This document shows positions 17,707-27,896 of a stretch of 64,000 bases of DNA, piece by piece. The number at the start of each line of letters is the position of its first letter. Within the stretch, counting starts at the first letter, position 1. The position numbers and the translations under genes are program-made. The stretch lies in assembly GCF_902807005.1 (NCBI RefSeq), contig NZ_LR777658.1:62001-126000 (forward strand). The letters run 5' to 3'. Under the pieces are notes generated by a model. It was not told the origin of the DNA. It searched no databases and saw only the letters and a list, made by a program, of their open reading frames with translations. The stretch comes from Chlamydiifrater phoenicopteri. GTDB taxonomy: Bacteria; Chlamydiota; Chlamydiia; Chlamydiales; Chlamydiaceae.

Positions 17707-17881
17707 CAAATCTGTAAAGTCTCGTTTCAATTTGACGGGTACAGGGAAATTGCTTAGAACTTGTCCAGGGAAGAGACATAAGTTAACAAAGAAATCTTCT
17801 CAGGCTAAGAGGAATCTCTCCAAGCGTCCCGTAATGGATGATTCTCAAGTGAAAATGTATAAACGCATGATGCTCGTGTAA
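17687..17881 (+). CDS. rpmI: 50S ribosomal protein L35
   Basis: A 64-residue basic protein of the large ribosomal subunit, starting [14 protein letters not shown] with the K-x-R-H-K-L segment conserved in L35. Its start codon lies 20 bp inside infC, suggesting translational coupling. rplT follows after 31 bp. Confidence 0.95.
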   Translation: MPKMKSNKSVKSRFNLTGTGKLLRTCPGKRHKLTKKSSQAKRNLSKRPVMDDSQVKMYKRMMLV

Positions 17882-17912
17882 TCCGAGTGTTTTGAAGGAT
17901 GGTTTTTAGAAT

Positions 17913-18278
17913 ATGGTACGTGCAACAGGTTCAGTAGCTTCCCGTCGTCGTCGCAAGCGTGTTTTGAAGCAAGCAAAAGGGTTCTGGGGAGATAGAAAAG
18001 GTCATTACAGACAGTCTTGTTCTGCTGTCATGAGAGCTATGGCTTTTAACTACATGCATCGAAAAGATCGGAAAGGGGATTTTCGTCGCCTCTGGATCAC
18101 CAGATTAAATGTAGCTTCCAGAATCAATGGTCTTTCTTATAGTAAGTTGATCAATGGATTAAAATTAGCTGGAATTTCATTGAATAGGAAAATGCTTTCC
18201 GAAATGGCTATACATAGCCCTGATGCGTTTTCTACAGTAGCCAACGAGGCTAAAAAAGCTCTCGAGGCTGCAGTTTAA
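17913..18278 (+). CDS. rplT: 50S ribosomal protein L20
   Basis: An early assembly protein of the 50S subunit; in other bacteria it also represses its own operon. The 121 residues have the basic N-terminal tail (R-R-R-R-K-R-V-L-K-Q-A-K-G-F-W-G), then R-D-R/R-K-G-D-F-R-R-L-W-I-T-R-x-N and the S-Y-S-K-L-I-N-G-L motif. It is last in infC-rpmI-rplT and 25 bp before pheS. Confidence 0.97.
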   Translation: MVRATGSVASRRRRKRVLKQAKGFWGDRKGHYRQSCSAVMRAMAFNYMHRKDRKGDFRRLWITRLNVASRINGLSYSKLINGLKLAGISLNRKMLSEMAIHSPDAFSTVANEAKKALEAAV

Positions 18279-18303
18279 GAAACAGTAGACGGGATCTTTT
18301 TTC

Positions 18304-19332
18304 ATGGATATAAAAGAACGGATTTCTTCTGTTCGAGATGCTTTCTTTGCAGAGATCGGTAGCGCGAAAAACTCTGAAGATTTGACTGAAATCAGGGTCA
18401 AATACCTTGGAAAGAAGGGGATTTTTCGTGGTTTTTCTGAAGAGCTAAAGCAGGTTTCTCCAGAAGAAAGACCTGCTCTGGGCTCTCTAATCAATTCTTG
18501 TAAGGCTCTTATAGAAGAACATCTGTCCACTGTGGGAGAAAGGTTACTAGAAGAGGAGGAAAATAAAAAACTCCTGTCTGAAAAAATAGATATAACCCTC
18601 CCAGGAGAGGCCTACTTCTCTGGAGGGGAGCACGTCCTTAAAAAAACTCTTCGTGAAATAGTCGATATATTCGTTTCCCTAGGTTTCTCTGTACAAGAGG
18701 CTCCAAATATCGAAACCGAAGCTAACAATTTCTCCTTGTTAAATTTCTCTGAAGATCATCCAGCTAGGCAAATGCACGATACGTTCTATCTGGATGAGAA
18801 GACTCTTCTTCGCACGCATACTTCAAATGTGCAGGCTCGCGAGTTAAAGAGAAATCAAGAAAAAAAAATGAAGGTCGTGGCCCCCGGACTGTGCTTTAGA
18901 AATGAGGATGTCTCGTCAAGATCTCATGTAATGTTTCACCAGGTAGAAGCTTTCTTCATAGACGAGCGCGTTAATATGGCAGATCTTGTTGCAGTTCTTA
19001 AAGAAGTTTTTCAACGCTTCTTTAGAAAGAACGTGCAATTGAAATTTCGACACAGCTATTTTCCTTTTGTAGAACCAGGTGTTGAAGTGGATGTATCTTG
19101 TATAGAGTGTTCTGCGAAAGGATGTTCTCTATGCAAAAACTCTGGGTGGTTGGAAGTTGCTGGAGCAGGAATGATACATCCTAACGTTCTATGTAAAGGA
19201 GGGGCAGATCCAGAAAAGTTATCAGGATATGCTCTGGGAATGGGCATAGAACGATTGGTTATGCTACGACACGGTATACCAGACATTAGACTGTTTTTTG
19301 AAAATGATGTTAAGTTTTTGAAGCAGTTCTAG
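18304..19332 (+). CDS. pheS: Phenylalanyl-tRNA synthetase alpha subunit
   Basis: The catalytic alpha chain of the (alpha-beta)2 class II enzyme charging tRNA-Phe. The 342 residues comprise an N-terminal coiled coil (about 1-90), class II motif 2 (F-R-N-E-D-V-S-S-R-S-H near residue 200) with F-H-Q-V-E-A, and motif 3 G-M-G-I-E-R-L. A C-x-x-C pair set (C-I-E-C, C-S-L-C; about residues 264-278) may bind metal. pheT is not adjacent and must lie elsewhere. tRNA-Ser follows after 19 bp. Confidence 0.96.
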   Translation: MDIKERISSVRDAFFAEIGSAKNSEDLTEIRVKYLGKKGIFRGFSEELKQVSPEERPALGSLINSCKALIEEHLSTVGERLLEEEENKKLLSEKIDITLPGEAYFSGGEHVLKKTLREIVDIFVSLGFSVQEAPNIETEANNFSLLNFSEDHPARQMHDTFYLDEKTLLRTHTSNVQARELKRNQEKKMKVVAPGLCFRNEDVSSRSHVMFHQVEAFFIDERVNMADLVAVLKEVFQRFFRKNVQLKFRHSYFPFVEPGVEVDVSCIECSAKGCSLCKNSGWLEVAGAGMIHPNVLCKGGADPEKLSGYALGMGIERLVMLRHGIPDIRLFFENDVKFLKQF

Positions 19333-19351
19333 TATAGTGTTTCCTTTGTGT

Positions 19352-19436
19352 GGAAGAATGGCAGAGCGGTTTAATGCACCTGTCTTGAAAACAGGAGATC
19401 TGAAAGGATCCGGGGGTTCGAATCCCTCTTCTTCCG
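19352..19436 (+). tRNA. tRNA-Ser (TGA anticodon)
   Basis: An 85-nt cloverleaf with a long variable arm. The acceptor GGAAGAA pairs with TTCTTCC, discriminator G. The anticodon stem CCTGT/ACAGG surrounds loop CTTGAAA (anticodon TGA), and the T loop is TTCGAAT. CCA is not encoded. A T run follows and may end the pheS transcript. Confidence 0.96.
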
Positions 19437-19610
19437 TTTTTTTTCATTTTCTTTTTTCTTCTCTTTCTTTTCTTTATTAGTTAATTGCGTTTTTGCTGTT
19501 TTTAAATAAACTTGTAATTATTGGTAATAAAATTATTTATTTGATAAATTAAATAATTATTCTTTTGTTTGGTTTTTTTATATTTTTGGTTCCATGTCGG
19601 GGGGTGGGCG

Positions 19611-21662
19611 ATGGAAAAAAGAGAGCAAAGCTTTCAAGATGCTATGAGGCATGTTCAAAATATAAGAAAGAATCTTTCAGACACGGCCTGTTTCTTTGAA
19701 GACGCCGACCTATTATCGAAAGACAAAACCCCTTCCTATAATCAGTTTCAAATGTTTCCTTGCGGAGAGCTGATTGATTCCATAAAGCATTCCTTAGAAT
19801 CCGTGGGTAGCTACATCAATAAAATTTCTAATAAACAGCAAATTGAGGGGACCCCACTTATCAACGAGGTGGAGAATCTTCTAGAAGTTTTTGATGATAA
19901 TAAAGAGTTGCTGGAAACTATAGGTATTTCTAGCGAATACAATGAATTACGAAGTGCCTACACAGAAGTCATTAACTCAAACGAGGATGATTCATTTAAA
20001 TCTAAGGGGCCGGCTGTAGATTCTGATAAGCCTTCTATAGTAATTCCCATTCTGGATAGTTTGGTAGAAGTCAAGAGAGACAAATACTACGAACTTTTCT
20101 TCATAACCAATGAGAATAACAAGAAGTTTTATACGGACTCCTTAGCGCAAATTATAGCTAAGCACGGGAAAGTATACGAAACATCCTCTACCTCAGATCC
20201 TTTAACAAGAACTTTCCTATGGCAAGGAAAAGAAAAAGAACGGCAGAGCAGGTACATGTTTTCTGTCGCAGAACCTTGTATTCGAGATTTTTACAAGTTA
20301 GAGGCTTTAAAAGAAAAAGCTATTCCTGAGATTTCTATTGTTCATAACGCGGTTATGGCTTTGATGTTGTCAAAACAACCCAAAACAATGATTTCTTCAA
20401 AGCCAGTGAAGAGCAATGTAGCCTATTTTAATGATTTCTTGGGCTTTCTTAGAGAAGCTGTGATTTTGTTAGAAGAAGTGCACTATAATTCTGTTGAGAC
20501 ACCAGCCCTTAAGATAAAGGCGAAAAAAATCATTGATGAATGGTTGCTTTCCTTAGCTTCTTATCGTCCGACCTATTCCGAAGCATTACATTATTTGCTA
20601 AGTCAAATGAATGTTTCTATGGAAGGGAAAAAAATATCTGCAAGTAAATATCTGTCGGATTTGTACGATGAACAACATCGAATATTTTCTAAATTTCCGA
20701 ACGGTCCATTGCTTAAAGCTGTGGATTATCTATCTGATAGAAGCTTATGTCAACAGTTTGACCCATTTAAAATGGGTTTGACTCCATCTTTTGAAGGGGA
20801 GCTTGTTTATAATGAAAGGGAAATAGCTATAAAAGTGCTCTCCTCGGCAAGTCCTGTTATTCAAGAATCTGTTTCGTATGCGTCTTTGAATCAGGAGTTT
20901 TTGTCTTTGCTGAAGGTGTTTAAGCAGGAGGGATCTTCTGTTTTCATTGTTAACTTTCAAAATAGAAGATCTAAGAAGGACAAAGCCAGGACTCGATTAT
21001 TAGAGGAGTGTGCGGATAGCTTGGATTTTGCTGGTAATGTAACGCTATTTTCTTGTCCAGAACCAGAGGAGCTTTTATCAAACATAGAAAATGAAAGAGA
21101 GATAGAAGATTTTAGTGAGTTTATACAAGCAGTTGAGAAAGAACTTAGAAAGGATAGATCTACTTCTTCTTATGGAATGAACTTGGAAGTAAAAAACCAA
21201 TTGGAAAAAGAATTTTTACCTAAGTGTCTTAGTAGTTTGAAAGAGCTCTTTTTTGCAAAGAAAAAAATTCTGTTCCGAAATGATAAGTTATTGCTGCTTC
21301 ATCTCATATCTTATTTGTTGATTTTTAAACAATTAGAAGTCGTCTTGCCAAATTATTTTTGGATTATGTCAAAAGATGGTTTGGATTATGCAGATACATT
21401 TCTCGCTGGACTTTTTTGTTTTTCTAGAAAATCAACAGATTTGGACGAGAAATCTTTGAAACTGATGTTAGCGAAACTTTCTGTACAAACATTTTTAATG
21501 AGAGATCGACAGGTTTTATCCTCTTGTGTAGAGCTTTTGGAGAAATTAATGGGGGCGTTAAGAAAAAACAGAAAAAATTTGCCCAAATTACAAGCATTAT
21601 ATACCTGTGATTTAGAAGGGTGGGTGTTCTCGGGATTTTTACCAGAGATCAACGAAGGTTAG
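19611..21662 (+). CDS. Chlamydia-specific hypothetical protein (CT837-like)
   Basis: I recognise the locus by position only, between pheS and the LptG/LptF genes. The open frame begins at 19569, but the ATG at 19611 directly follows a GGGGGGTGGG ribosome site, giving 683 residues. The protein lacks a signal peptide or clear membrane segments. It is charged and largely helical, with short hydrophobic patches near residue 590. No catalytic motif is visible. It ends 14 bp inside the convergent lptG gene. Function unknown. Confidence 0.8.
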   Translation: MEKREQSFQDAMRHVQNIRKNLSDTACFFEDADLLSKDKTPSYNQFQMFPCGELIDSIKHSLESVGSYINKISNKQQIEGTPLINEVENLLEVFDDNKELLETIGISSEYNELRSAYTEVINSNEDDSFKSKGPAVDSDKPSIVIPILDSLVEVKRDKYYELFFITNENNKKFYTDSLAQIIAKHGKVYETSSTSDPLTRTFLWQGKEKERQSRYMFSVAEPCIRDFYKLEALKEKAIPEISIVHNAVMALMLSKQPKTMISSKPVKSNVAYFNDFLGFLREAVILLEEVHYNSVETPALKIKAKKIIDEWLLSLASYRPTYSEALHYLLSQMNVSMEGKKISASKYLSDLYDEQHRIFSKFPNGPLLKAVDYLSDRSLCQQFDPFKMGLTPSFEGELVYNEREIAIKVLSSASPVIQESVSYASLNQEFLSLLKVFKQEGSSVFIVNFQNRRSKKDKARTRLLEECADSLDFAGNVTLFSCPEPEELLSNIENEREIEDFSEFIQAVEKELRKDRSTSSYGMNLEVKNQLEKEFLPKCLSSLKELFFAKKKILFRNDKLLLLHLISYLLIFKQLEVVLPNYFWIMSKDGLDYADTFLAGLFCFSRKSTDLDEKSLKLMLAKLSVQTFLMRDRQVLSSCVELLEKLMGALRKNRKNLPKLQALYTCDLEGWVFSGFLPEINEG

Positions 21663-22749
21663 CAAATTTATAGCCGGAATATAGAGCTAGGAGAAAAGGT
21701 GCTATGATCATTGTTTGTAGGACCGGCAAAACGCTGTTAGAGGCTAGGACCATCCCTGCTTTTAGGAAAACAAAAAAGATGTTTATTAAGCTTAGAGGAA
21801 CTAAATAAGCCAAGACCACTTTCGGGGTTCGGGAAAATCGTAGGCAGAAAGCGGCTGAGATAATAGTTGCTGCTAGACACGCTAGGGGCGAAAATAGTCT
21901 GTAATAGAAATGAGATATTAGAGCGGCAATGCGTTGGGGGATACCAACAGTAGTCCCTGGCCCAGTAGCTTTCCACGGAATGGCTCCAAAAATCTCCGAT
22001 AGCCTATTTTTTGCTCCCGCAGTAAAAATCTTCGAGAAGGGGTTATCATAGAATCCAAATTCAATTTCTGGGAACTCTTTCATATCAAAGAATTGCTGAG
22101 ATACATTGTTTGTAGATTCTTGAGTTTTGAAGAGCGTGACGCTAAAGCCCATAGGTAATGAAAGCGTATTGAAAGCTAAGCGTTCGATGGAATAAATTTC
22201 ATTTCGTGATTTTATCCAAAAAACCTTGTTCAAGGTCATAGATGTTCGGTCGATGTTGGAATAAATCAACACTGTCTGATCTTTTAGGTAAAGAGCAGGT
22301 ATTTTATCTTCTCTAGTGGTTTTCGAACCTTTTTCTAGAGACTCTTTTTTTAAAGAAATACTTTCACAGGCAGGGTACAACCATTGAAAGTTTGCGTAGA
22401 GGAACAAGGTTATAAGTCCCACAGAGAATATGAGCGGAGAAACGAACTGTTTCAGAGATAATCCGGAGGCCTGTAGTAAAGATACTTCGCGTTTGTTCTG
22501 CATTGAAGAGAGAGTCAGCGTAGTAGTGACGACAATTAGTTGGGGAAGAAGGAACTCGCTTTTTAGCCCAATTTGAGAGAGGTAGTATAGCGCATTCAAT
22601 TTCCAAGAAAGAGTCGTTCCACTCAAGTTGGAAGATTTCATGACATGCAAAGAATGATGGATAGAGGAATAGAATAGAAAAGAAGATATTACAAGTAACA
22701 GGAAAATAGTCCAAAATCTGACTAGTAGGTGTCGCTGCCATAATTTCAT
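21649..22749 (-). CDS. lptG: LPS export permease LptG (YjgQ family)
   Basis: An inner-membrane component of the LptB2FG transporter that extracts lipooligosaccharide for the LptA bridge. The 366 residues have an N-terminal pair of membrane segments, a third at about 100-120, a periplasmic beta-rich domain (about 125-270), and three C-terminal membrane segments. The R-E-V-S-L-L-Q-A-S-G-L-S coupling-helix-like segment is typical. It starts immediately after the lptF stop (no gap), so the two are coupled. lptF and lptG assignment follows order; the pair could be swapped. Confidence 0.85.
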   Translation of the reverse strand: MKLWQRHLLVRFWTIFLLLVISSFLFYSSIHHSLHVMKSSNLSGTTLSWKLNALYYLSQIGLKSEFLLPQLIVVTTTLTLSSMQNKREVSLLQASGLSLKQFVSPLIFSVGLITLFLYANFQWLYPACESISLKKESLEKGSKTTREDKIPALYLKDQTVLIYSNIDRTSMTLNKVFWIKSRNEIYSIERLAFNTLSLPMGFSVTLFKTQESTNNVSQQFFDMKEFPEIEFGFYDNPFSKIFTAGAKNRLSEIFGAIPWKATGPGTTVGIPQRIAALISHFYYRLFSPLACLAATIISAAFCLRFSRTPKVVLAYLVPLSLINIFFVFLKAGMVLASNSVLPVLQTMIIAPFLLALYSGYKFANLR

Positions 22750-23838
22750 TTAAGCTTGGCCTCGTGTTTCTCTATAAGACAAAATTGCAAAGATTATCCA
22801 AGTAGACAGTTGGGGTAAAACAAATAACAAAAAGGCCATGGCCACAGATTTTGTATTTTTCCCTATGATTAGAAGAGTAAGGGTCAGGATTGGTAGTATT
22901 ACAAAGGGATTAAAGCGTTTTTTGAATCGAGGTTTGTATGTTCCAAGGACTATACCAGAGTAAGTGAGAGTGATGCATAGGGATCCTATAGCTAATCGTC
23001 TAAAAATTTCTGGTAATAGCTCTTTTGAGTCTTTGTTTTGTTTGCAACTTTTTAGTAACGTTTTCCATGACAGGTAATCCGTTCTAGTTTTCATGTAAGA
23101 TTTTCCTGCGAATAGAGTGGAAGTAACTTTGGGAATTAAGATGCTGTCAATAGTTTCTGTGTAAATTTCCTGTGAATCAGACTCATGCTTTAGAGAGTTT
23201 GGTATCTTTGATATAATCAGTACTTTGTTTGCGGATACGGTATCTTTAGCGGTATTTGGAATGATATTCTTAATAATCCCGATATCAGAAATTTCTCCGT
23301 CCCTCTTTAAGGCTACGATTACATCGTTAAAGGTATTTTTTCGACAATTGTCAACAGCTATAAAGATGCGATTGGTTTCGTTTTTTTGAATCGTTTGTAA
23401 GAGTAATGCTGGGGAGGTCATAGCTATATTGGCTATTTCTTTGCAGGTTCTGTATCTGCAGATAGAGGCTAATTCAGAGCAAGTATAAAAATTGACACAG
23501 CAGATAATTCCTGCGGTAACCAGTAAAGGAAAGATGATCAAGCTTTGAGAAGCCCCCGAGGATCTTAAGAATGTAATCTGGTTATTGTCTGATAATTTTC
23601 TGAAAATGGAAAAAGAGGACACAAAGCAAGAAACTGGGATGATAAAAGGAAGTAGATAGGGGATTTGGTAAATAGAAAGCTTGAAAACAGTAATATAAGA
23701 GATATTTTTAGCTATTAAAGAAACAATTTCTTGCAGGGAGCCTATTATGGAGATAAAAATAAGACTTAAACTACATAGGAAGGTAGTTTTCAAGAATCGT
23801 AGTATAAGAAGCTTCCAGAGTAGAGGCATGTAGTGCAA
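22750..23838 (-). CDS. lptF: LPS export permease LptF (YjgP family)
   Basis: The partner of LptG in the LPS exporter. The 362 residues show the same layout: L-L-I-L-R-F-L-K at the N-terminus, membrane segments at about 15-35, 55-75 and 95-120, a central periplasmic domain, and three C-terminal hydrophobic segments. The I-T-F-L-R-S-S-G-A-S-Q-S segment is the coupling-helix motif. An ATG three codons inside could be the true start. First gene of the pair, divergent from tilS. Confidence 0.85.
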   Translation of the reverse strand: MHYMPLLWKLLILRFLKTTFLCSLSLIFISIIGSLQEIVSLIAKNISYITVFKLSIYQIPYLLPFIIPVSCFVSSFSIFRKLSDNNQITFLRSSGASQSLIIFPLLVTAGIICCVNFYTCSELASICRYRTCKEIANIAMTSPALLLQTIQKNETNRIFIAVDNCRKNTFNDVIVALKRDGEISDIGIIKNIIPNTAKDTVSANKVLIISKIPNSLKHESDSQEIYTETIDSILIPKVTSTLFAGKSYMKTRTDYLSWKTLLKSCKQNKDSKELLPEIFRRLAIGSLCITLTYSGIVLGTYKPRFKKRFNPFVILPILTLTLLIIGKNTKSVAMAFLLFVLPQLSTWIIFAILSYRETRGQA

Positions 23839-23935
23839 AATCCCTTGACTTTCTTAGAAGAGAGAGCTAACTTCTCCAGGTTTTATTCCGTCTCAAAGGG
23901 CGTAGAGTAGTATTTTGCCGCCTTGAGTTGTTTTT

Positions 23936-24895
23936 ATGCATAGTGCTCATTTTAAGGATAATCAATTAGAGTTATTTTTTTCTTCCCTGGATAAGAAAAA
24001 ACGTTATTTATTGGCTCTTTCTGGAGGTTCAGACTCTACTTTTTTATTTTATGTGCTCATTTCTTATAGGATTCCTTTTGCTGCAGCTTACGTGGATCAT
24101 GGGTGGAGGGACAGTTCCTCTTTGGAGGCGATTCAGTTGCAAAAGCTTTGTAAGGAGTATGAGGTTCCTTTTTATTGTCACAGAATAGACAATGCCGTTT
24201 GGAAAGGAAAAGATTTAGAAAATACAGCTAGGAAGGTTAGGTACGATTTTTTTTTAGAAGTTTGTCGGCAAGAGGGGTTGGGGGGAGTTTTTGTTGGCCA
24301 TCATGCGGATGATAAGGTAGAAACAATTTTAAAACGTCTTTTTGAAGGGGCTGGATTGACAAATCTCTCTGGGCCTAAGGAGACGTCGAGCATGTCTTCT
24401 ATGCCCATCATTAGGCCTTTGCTGCACCTAAGAAAGCAAGATATCGAAGATAAGCTGCAAAAAGCGAATATTACTTATTTTTTTGATGAGACTAATTCGG
24501 ACGAGCACTTTTTGCGAGCAAGAATGCGTAAGTCTATTATTCCTTGTCTTCAAAAGAATTTTGGAAAAAATATTATCAATCCATTGTTGGCTTTGGCTAA
24601 AGATTCTGATGAATTAGCCGAATATATAGATCAAGAATCAGCGGTATATCTCAAAGGAATTTTTCGCGCAAAAGGGGAAGTCTCTATAACTCTGCCAGAT
24701 GCTTTGCTAGGAAGGGCTTTTTTAGCTAAGCAAGTGATAAAAAAATTTTTTATTGCAGAGGGGATTGGGGTTTCTAGGCATACGGTGTTAGCCATTTATC
24801 AACATTTGATTCAAAGGACTTGCAAGGTGACTATGCGAGTTCATGATAAAAATGTTAAGATCTGTGGAAATATTGTTAGCGTATGTGAGAACTAG
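23936..24895 (+). CDS. tilS: tRNA(Ile)-lysidine synthase
   Basis: Makes lysidine at position 34 of the tRNA-Ile that reads AUA, using ATP and lysine. The PP-loop motif S-G-G-S-D-S lies near residue 30 and V-D-H-G-W-R near residue 55. G-H-H-A-D-D-K-V-E-T and a R-P-L-L segment complete the N-type ATP-pyrophosphatase domain. At 319 residues it is shorter than E. coli TilS and appears to lack the last C-terminal domain, as in several small genomes. It lies upstream of ftsH, as in many bacteria. Confidence 0.93.
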   Translation: MHSAHFKDNQLELFFSSLDKKKRYLLALSGGSDSTFLFYVLISYRIPFAAAYVDHGWRDSSSLEAIQLQKLCKEYEVPFYCHRIDNAVWKGKDLENTARKVRYDFFLEVCRQEGLGGVFVGHHADDKVETILKRLFEGAGLTNLSGPKETSSMSSMPIIRPLLHLRKQDIEDKLQKANITYFFDETNSDEHFLRARMRKSIIPCLQKNFGKNIINPLLALAKDSDELAEYIDQESAVYLKGIFRAKGEVSITLPDALLGRAFLAKQVIKKFFIAEGIGVSRHTVLAIYQHLIQRTCKVTMRVHDKNVKICGNIVSVCEN

Positions 24896-25024
24896 TCCTT
24901 TAGCTAATCACTTGGAGGCTTAGCTGTGAGCTAAAGCGCCAGTGGATTAGGTTGATAGGTAAACTAGGGTAATATATGATGGGTGTTTGCAAAAGTTTTT
25001 TTGTTTTTTAGAGTATACGCTTTT

Positions 25025-25054
25025 TTGCGAAAAATAAAACTGTAGTTATATAAT
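25025..25054 (+). promoter_or_regulatory. Candidate ftsH promoter
   Basis: A perfect -10 hexamer TATAAT (25049-25054) lies 18 bp after TTGCGA (25025-25030), which matches four of six -35 bases. It sits in the 199-bp gap before ftsH, whose ATG is at 25095. Assigned by eye. Confidence 0.55.
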
Positions 25055-25094
25055 AATAATTATTACGAATAATTAGTTCTTAGTTAGTGCGATT

Positions 25095-27821
25095 ATGTCA
25101 TACGAAAAAAAGTTTAATAGTGACCCTAAAAAGAATTTCCCCTCGATGTTTTTTTTCCTTTTGTTTGGAGTCATTTTTGGTGTTTTCGCATTACAAAATT
25201 TTGTCGGCTCGAAGAGAGCAAAAGTAGGATTCAGTCATCAGTTAGAACACTTAGTTAATTTACGTTTAATTCTTCCAGAAGATAGTCGAAAGGTCGCTCT
25301 CAATGATAATCTGGTATCTTTCAGCGGTAGGTTTAGAGATAGTAGCAGCGCTGAAAGTCAGGCTAGATATCGATACTTAGAGCTCATAGATAAAGAGCAT
25401 CGTCTTTTGTCCGAAAGACAAGAAACGCTTTCTTCTTTGGGGGGGTTAGAAGTTGAGATTTCTTCGGCAGTTTCTTGGTTTTCGGCTATTTCTGGAATGG
25501 CGGCTCCAGAATCTGGTTATATGATTTTTGATAGGGCTAATAGCAAGTTAGGACCTCTCATTGTTAAAGAGATTGTTGCTCCTCAGATTATAAACTTACA
25601 ATCTTTATCAGCTAAATTTCGAAAAGATATCCGAGATGCGGCGGATTTAAAGCGTTTCGGATCAGATCTTTATGAGTTAATAGGTAAGTATCTATCTCCA
25701 GCTCTAGGTATCAGCGCTGAATCGATTAAGGAAGATTTAAAAACGCTTTCCAGTAAGGTTGAGGTTTCTCTGCAACAAGAACAGAGCTCAGAAGATACCC
25801 GTCAGCTGTATGGTCAAACATTAGATTCATTACAAAGAATTTCTCAGTCGTTCCTTTATCCAGAGGATGGTGTCCGCTTTGCTTCTTTGCGCTCAGTAAG
25901 GCTGTATAAGGAGGAAAGAAAGAAGTATCTTTCCATAGAAAAATCTTTGGAGCTAAATTCCAGTCAGTTGGAAAAATCTCGAGGGGAAGTTTCCGAGGTT
26001 GTTTGGTTTTTCAATAATAAGGAACTATCTTCTAAAGCCTTGGAAAGGCAGGACTCAGAGTTGTTTTCTCATTGGTTTAACGGTGCCAAAGAAGAGTGGA
26101 ATAATTTCAGCCATAACAAATCCCTTTCTTTTAAGGCTCCTGACCAACCACGTAACCTAGTTTTAGAAAAAACCTTTAAAAGTGAAGAGCCCGCTCCTCA
26201 CTATATGGGGTACATCTTTACGCTCATGCCAGTGATGTTAGTAGTGTTCCTGCTTTACTTAGTCTTCTCTAGACAGCTTAAGGGAGTTGGAGGTTCTGCT
26301 ATGAGTTTTGGGAAGTCTCCAGCAAAATTATTGCCGAAAGGGCAAAATAAAATCACTTTTGCTGATGTTGCCGGGATTGAGGAGGCCAAAGAAGAGCTAA
26401 TAGAAATTGTTGATTTTCTCAAAAATCCATCCAAGTTTACAGCTTTAGGTGGACGCATTCCCAAAGGAGTTTTATTAATAGGGCCTCCTGGAACTGGAAA
26501 AACTTTAATAGCAAAAGCTGTTTCCGGAGAAGCTGACAGGCCGTTTTTCTCTATAGCTGGTTCTGATTTTGTAGAAATGTTTGTTGGGGTTGGGGCTAGT
26601 CGAATTAGAGACATGTTTGAGCAAGCTAAAAGAAATGCTCCATGCATAATCTTTATCGATGAGATAGATGCAGTAGGTCGACACAGAGGAGCCGGTATCG
26701 GTGGCGGTCATGATGAAAGAGAGCAAACCCTGAACCAGCTTCTGGTTGAAATGGATGGGTTTGGCACGAATGATGGCGTGATCCTCATGGCGGCAACGAA
26801 TAGGCCAGATGTTTTAGATAAAGCCTTATTACGTCCTGGAAGGTTTGATAGACGGGTTGTGATCAGTTTGCCTGATATCCGCGGTAGACAAGAAATATTA
26901 TCCGTACACGCAAAAAAGATTAAACTAGATCCTACCGTGGACCTTATGGCAGTGGCGAGAAGTACTCCTGGAGCTTCTGGAGCAGATTTAGAAAATTTGC
27001 TCAATGAAGCGGCCTTACTAGCAGCTAGGAGAGATCGAACAGCTGTGACAGCTGTAGATGTAGCCGAAGCTCGTGATAAGGTTCTGTATGGCAAAGAGCG
27101 AAGAAGTTTAGAAATGGATGCTGAAGAACGTCGTACAACAGCCTACCATGAATCGGGTCATGCTGTGGTTGGGTTGTCCGTTCAGCATAGCGACCCAGTG
27201 GATAAAGTTACGATTATTCCTAGAGGGTTATCTTTGGGAGCAACACACTTTTTACCAGAGAAAAATCGGCTTAGTTATTGGAAGAGTGAGCTTTTCGATC
27301 AGCTAGCTGTTCTTATGGGAGGTCGCGCGGCTGAGGCTATCTTTTTGAATGATGTTTCAAGTGGAGCGCAACAGGATATCGCTCAAGCCACAAAATTAGT
27401 GCGCAGTATGGTTTGTGAATGGGGAATGAGCGAGCAATTGGGTACTGTTGCTTATGATGAGCGCTCTGATAACTACACCGGGTACGGTAGTTACCATGAG
27501 AGGGTCTACTCCGAGGAGACTGCTAAAGTCATAGATGCTGAAGTGAAAGCCATTTTAGAAGGGGCGTATGCCAGAGCTTTAGACATTATTCAGACTCGAC
27601 GAGAAGAAGTAGAGTTAATGACAAAAATGTTGATAGAGTTTGAAACGCTAGACGCCAAGGATGTCAAAGAAATTATGGACCACACTTGGGATCCGGAGAG
27701 GAAGAGACTCCGACTTAAGGAAGAAAACCTACTGTTCAAGAAAGCTCCGGAAGAGCTTCCTCCTCCTCCCCCGGATGAAGGAGATTCCATACATAATGGA
27801 CTAGGCTTCAATGTCACCTAA
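25095..27821 (+). CDS. ftsH: ATP-dependent zinc metalloprotease FtsH
   Basis: A membrane-anchored AAA+ protease that degrades membrane and regulatory proteins. One membrane segment lies at about residues 17-36 and the second at about 375-395, leaving a periplasmic domain of roughly 335 residues, much larger than the about 70 in E. coli. The AAA module has Walker A G-P-P-G-T-G-K-T (about 461), Walker B I-I-F-I-D-E-I-D, and the second region of homology. The protease site is H-E-S-G-H near residue 685. The tail ends in a proline/acidic stretch. The large extension appears normal for chlamydial FtsH (CT841). Confidence 0.97.
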   Translation: MSYEKKFNSDPKKNFPSMFFFLLFGVIFGVFALQNFVGSKRAKVGFSHQLEHLVNLRLILPEDSRKVALNDNLVSFSGRFRDSSSAESQARYRYLELIDKEHRLLSERQETLSSLGGLEVEISSAVSWFSAISGMAAPESGYMIFDRANSKLGPLIVKEIVAPQIINLQSLSAKFRKDIRDAADLKRFGSDLYELIGKYLSPALGISAESIKEDLKTLSSKVEVSLQQEQSSEDTRQLYGQTLDSLQRISQSFLYPEDGVRFASLRSVRLYKEERKKYLSIEKSLELNSSQLEKSRGEVSEVVWFFNNKELSSKALERQDSELFSHWFNGAKEEWNNFSHNKSLSFKAPDQPRNLVLEKTFKSEEPAPHYMGYIFTLMPVMLVVFLLYLVFSRQLKGVGGSAMSFGKSPAKLLPKGQNKITFADVAGIEEAKEELIEIVDFLKNPSKFTALGGRIPKGVLLIGPPGTGKTLIAKAVSGEADRPFFSIAGSDFVEMFVGVGASRIRDMFEQAKRNAPCIIFIDEIDAVGRHRGAGIGGGHDEREQTLNQLLVEMDGFGTNDGVILMAATNRPDVLDKALLRPGRFDRRVVISLPDIRGRQEILSVHAKKIKLDPTVDLMAVARSTPGASGADLENLLNEAALLAARRDRTAVTAVDVAEARDKVLYGKERRSLEMDAEERRTTAYHESGHAVVGLSVQHSDPVDKVTIIPRGLSLGATHFLPEKNRLSYWKSELFDQLAVLMGGRAAEAIFLNDVSSGAQQDIAQATKLVRSMVCEWGMSEQLGTVAYDERSDNYTGYGSYHERVYSEETAKVIDAEVKAILEGAYARALDIIQTRREEVELMTKMLIEFETLDAKDVKEIMDHTWDPERKRLRLKEENLLFKKAPEELPPPPPDEGDSIHNGLGFNVT

Positions 27822-27827
27822 GATAAG

Positions 27828-27857
27828 AAAACCCCGCTTTTCATAAGCGGGGTTTTT
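27828..27857. terminator. Bidirectional terminator between ftsH and pnp
   Basis: AAAACCCCGCTT-TTCAT-AAGCGGGGTTTT is a perfect 12-bp GC-rich stem, flanked by A and T tracts so that it can stop transcription from both sides. It separates the convergent ftsH and pnp genes. Confidence 0.95.
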
Positions 27858-27896
27858 AATTTCCTTAAATGATTGCTTTTTGAGCTTCTTTAGCCG

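Noticed and set aside
26255..27306. Long antisense and alternate-frame ORFs over ftsH
   Set aside because: They mirror the codon pattern of the conserved AAA and protease domains on the real strand and have no ribosome sites or family motifs.
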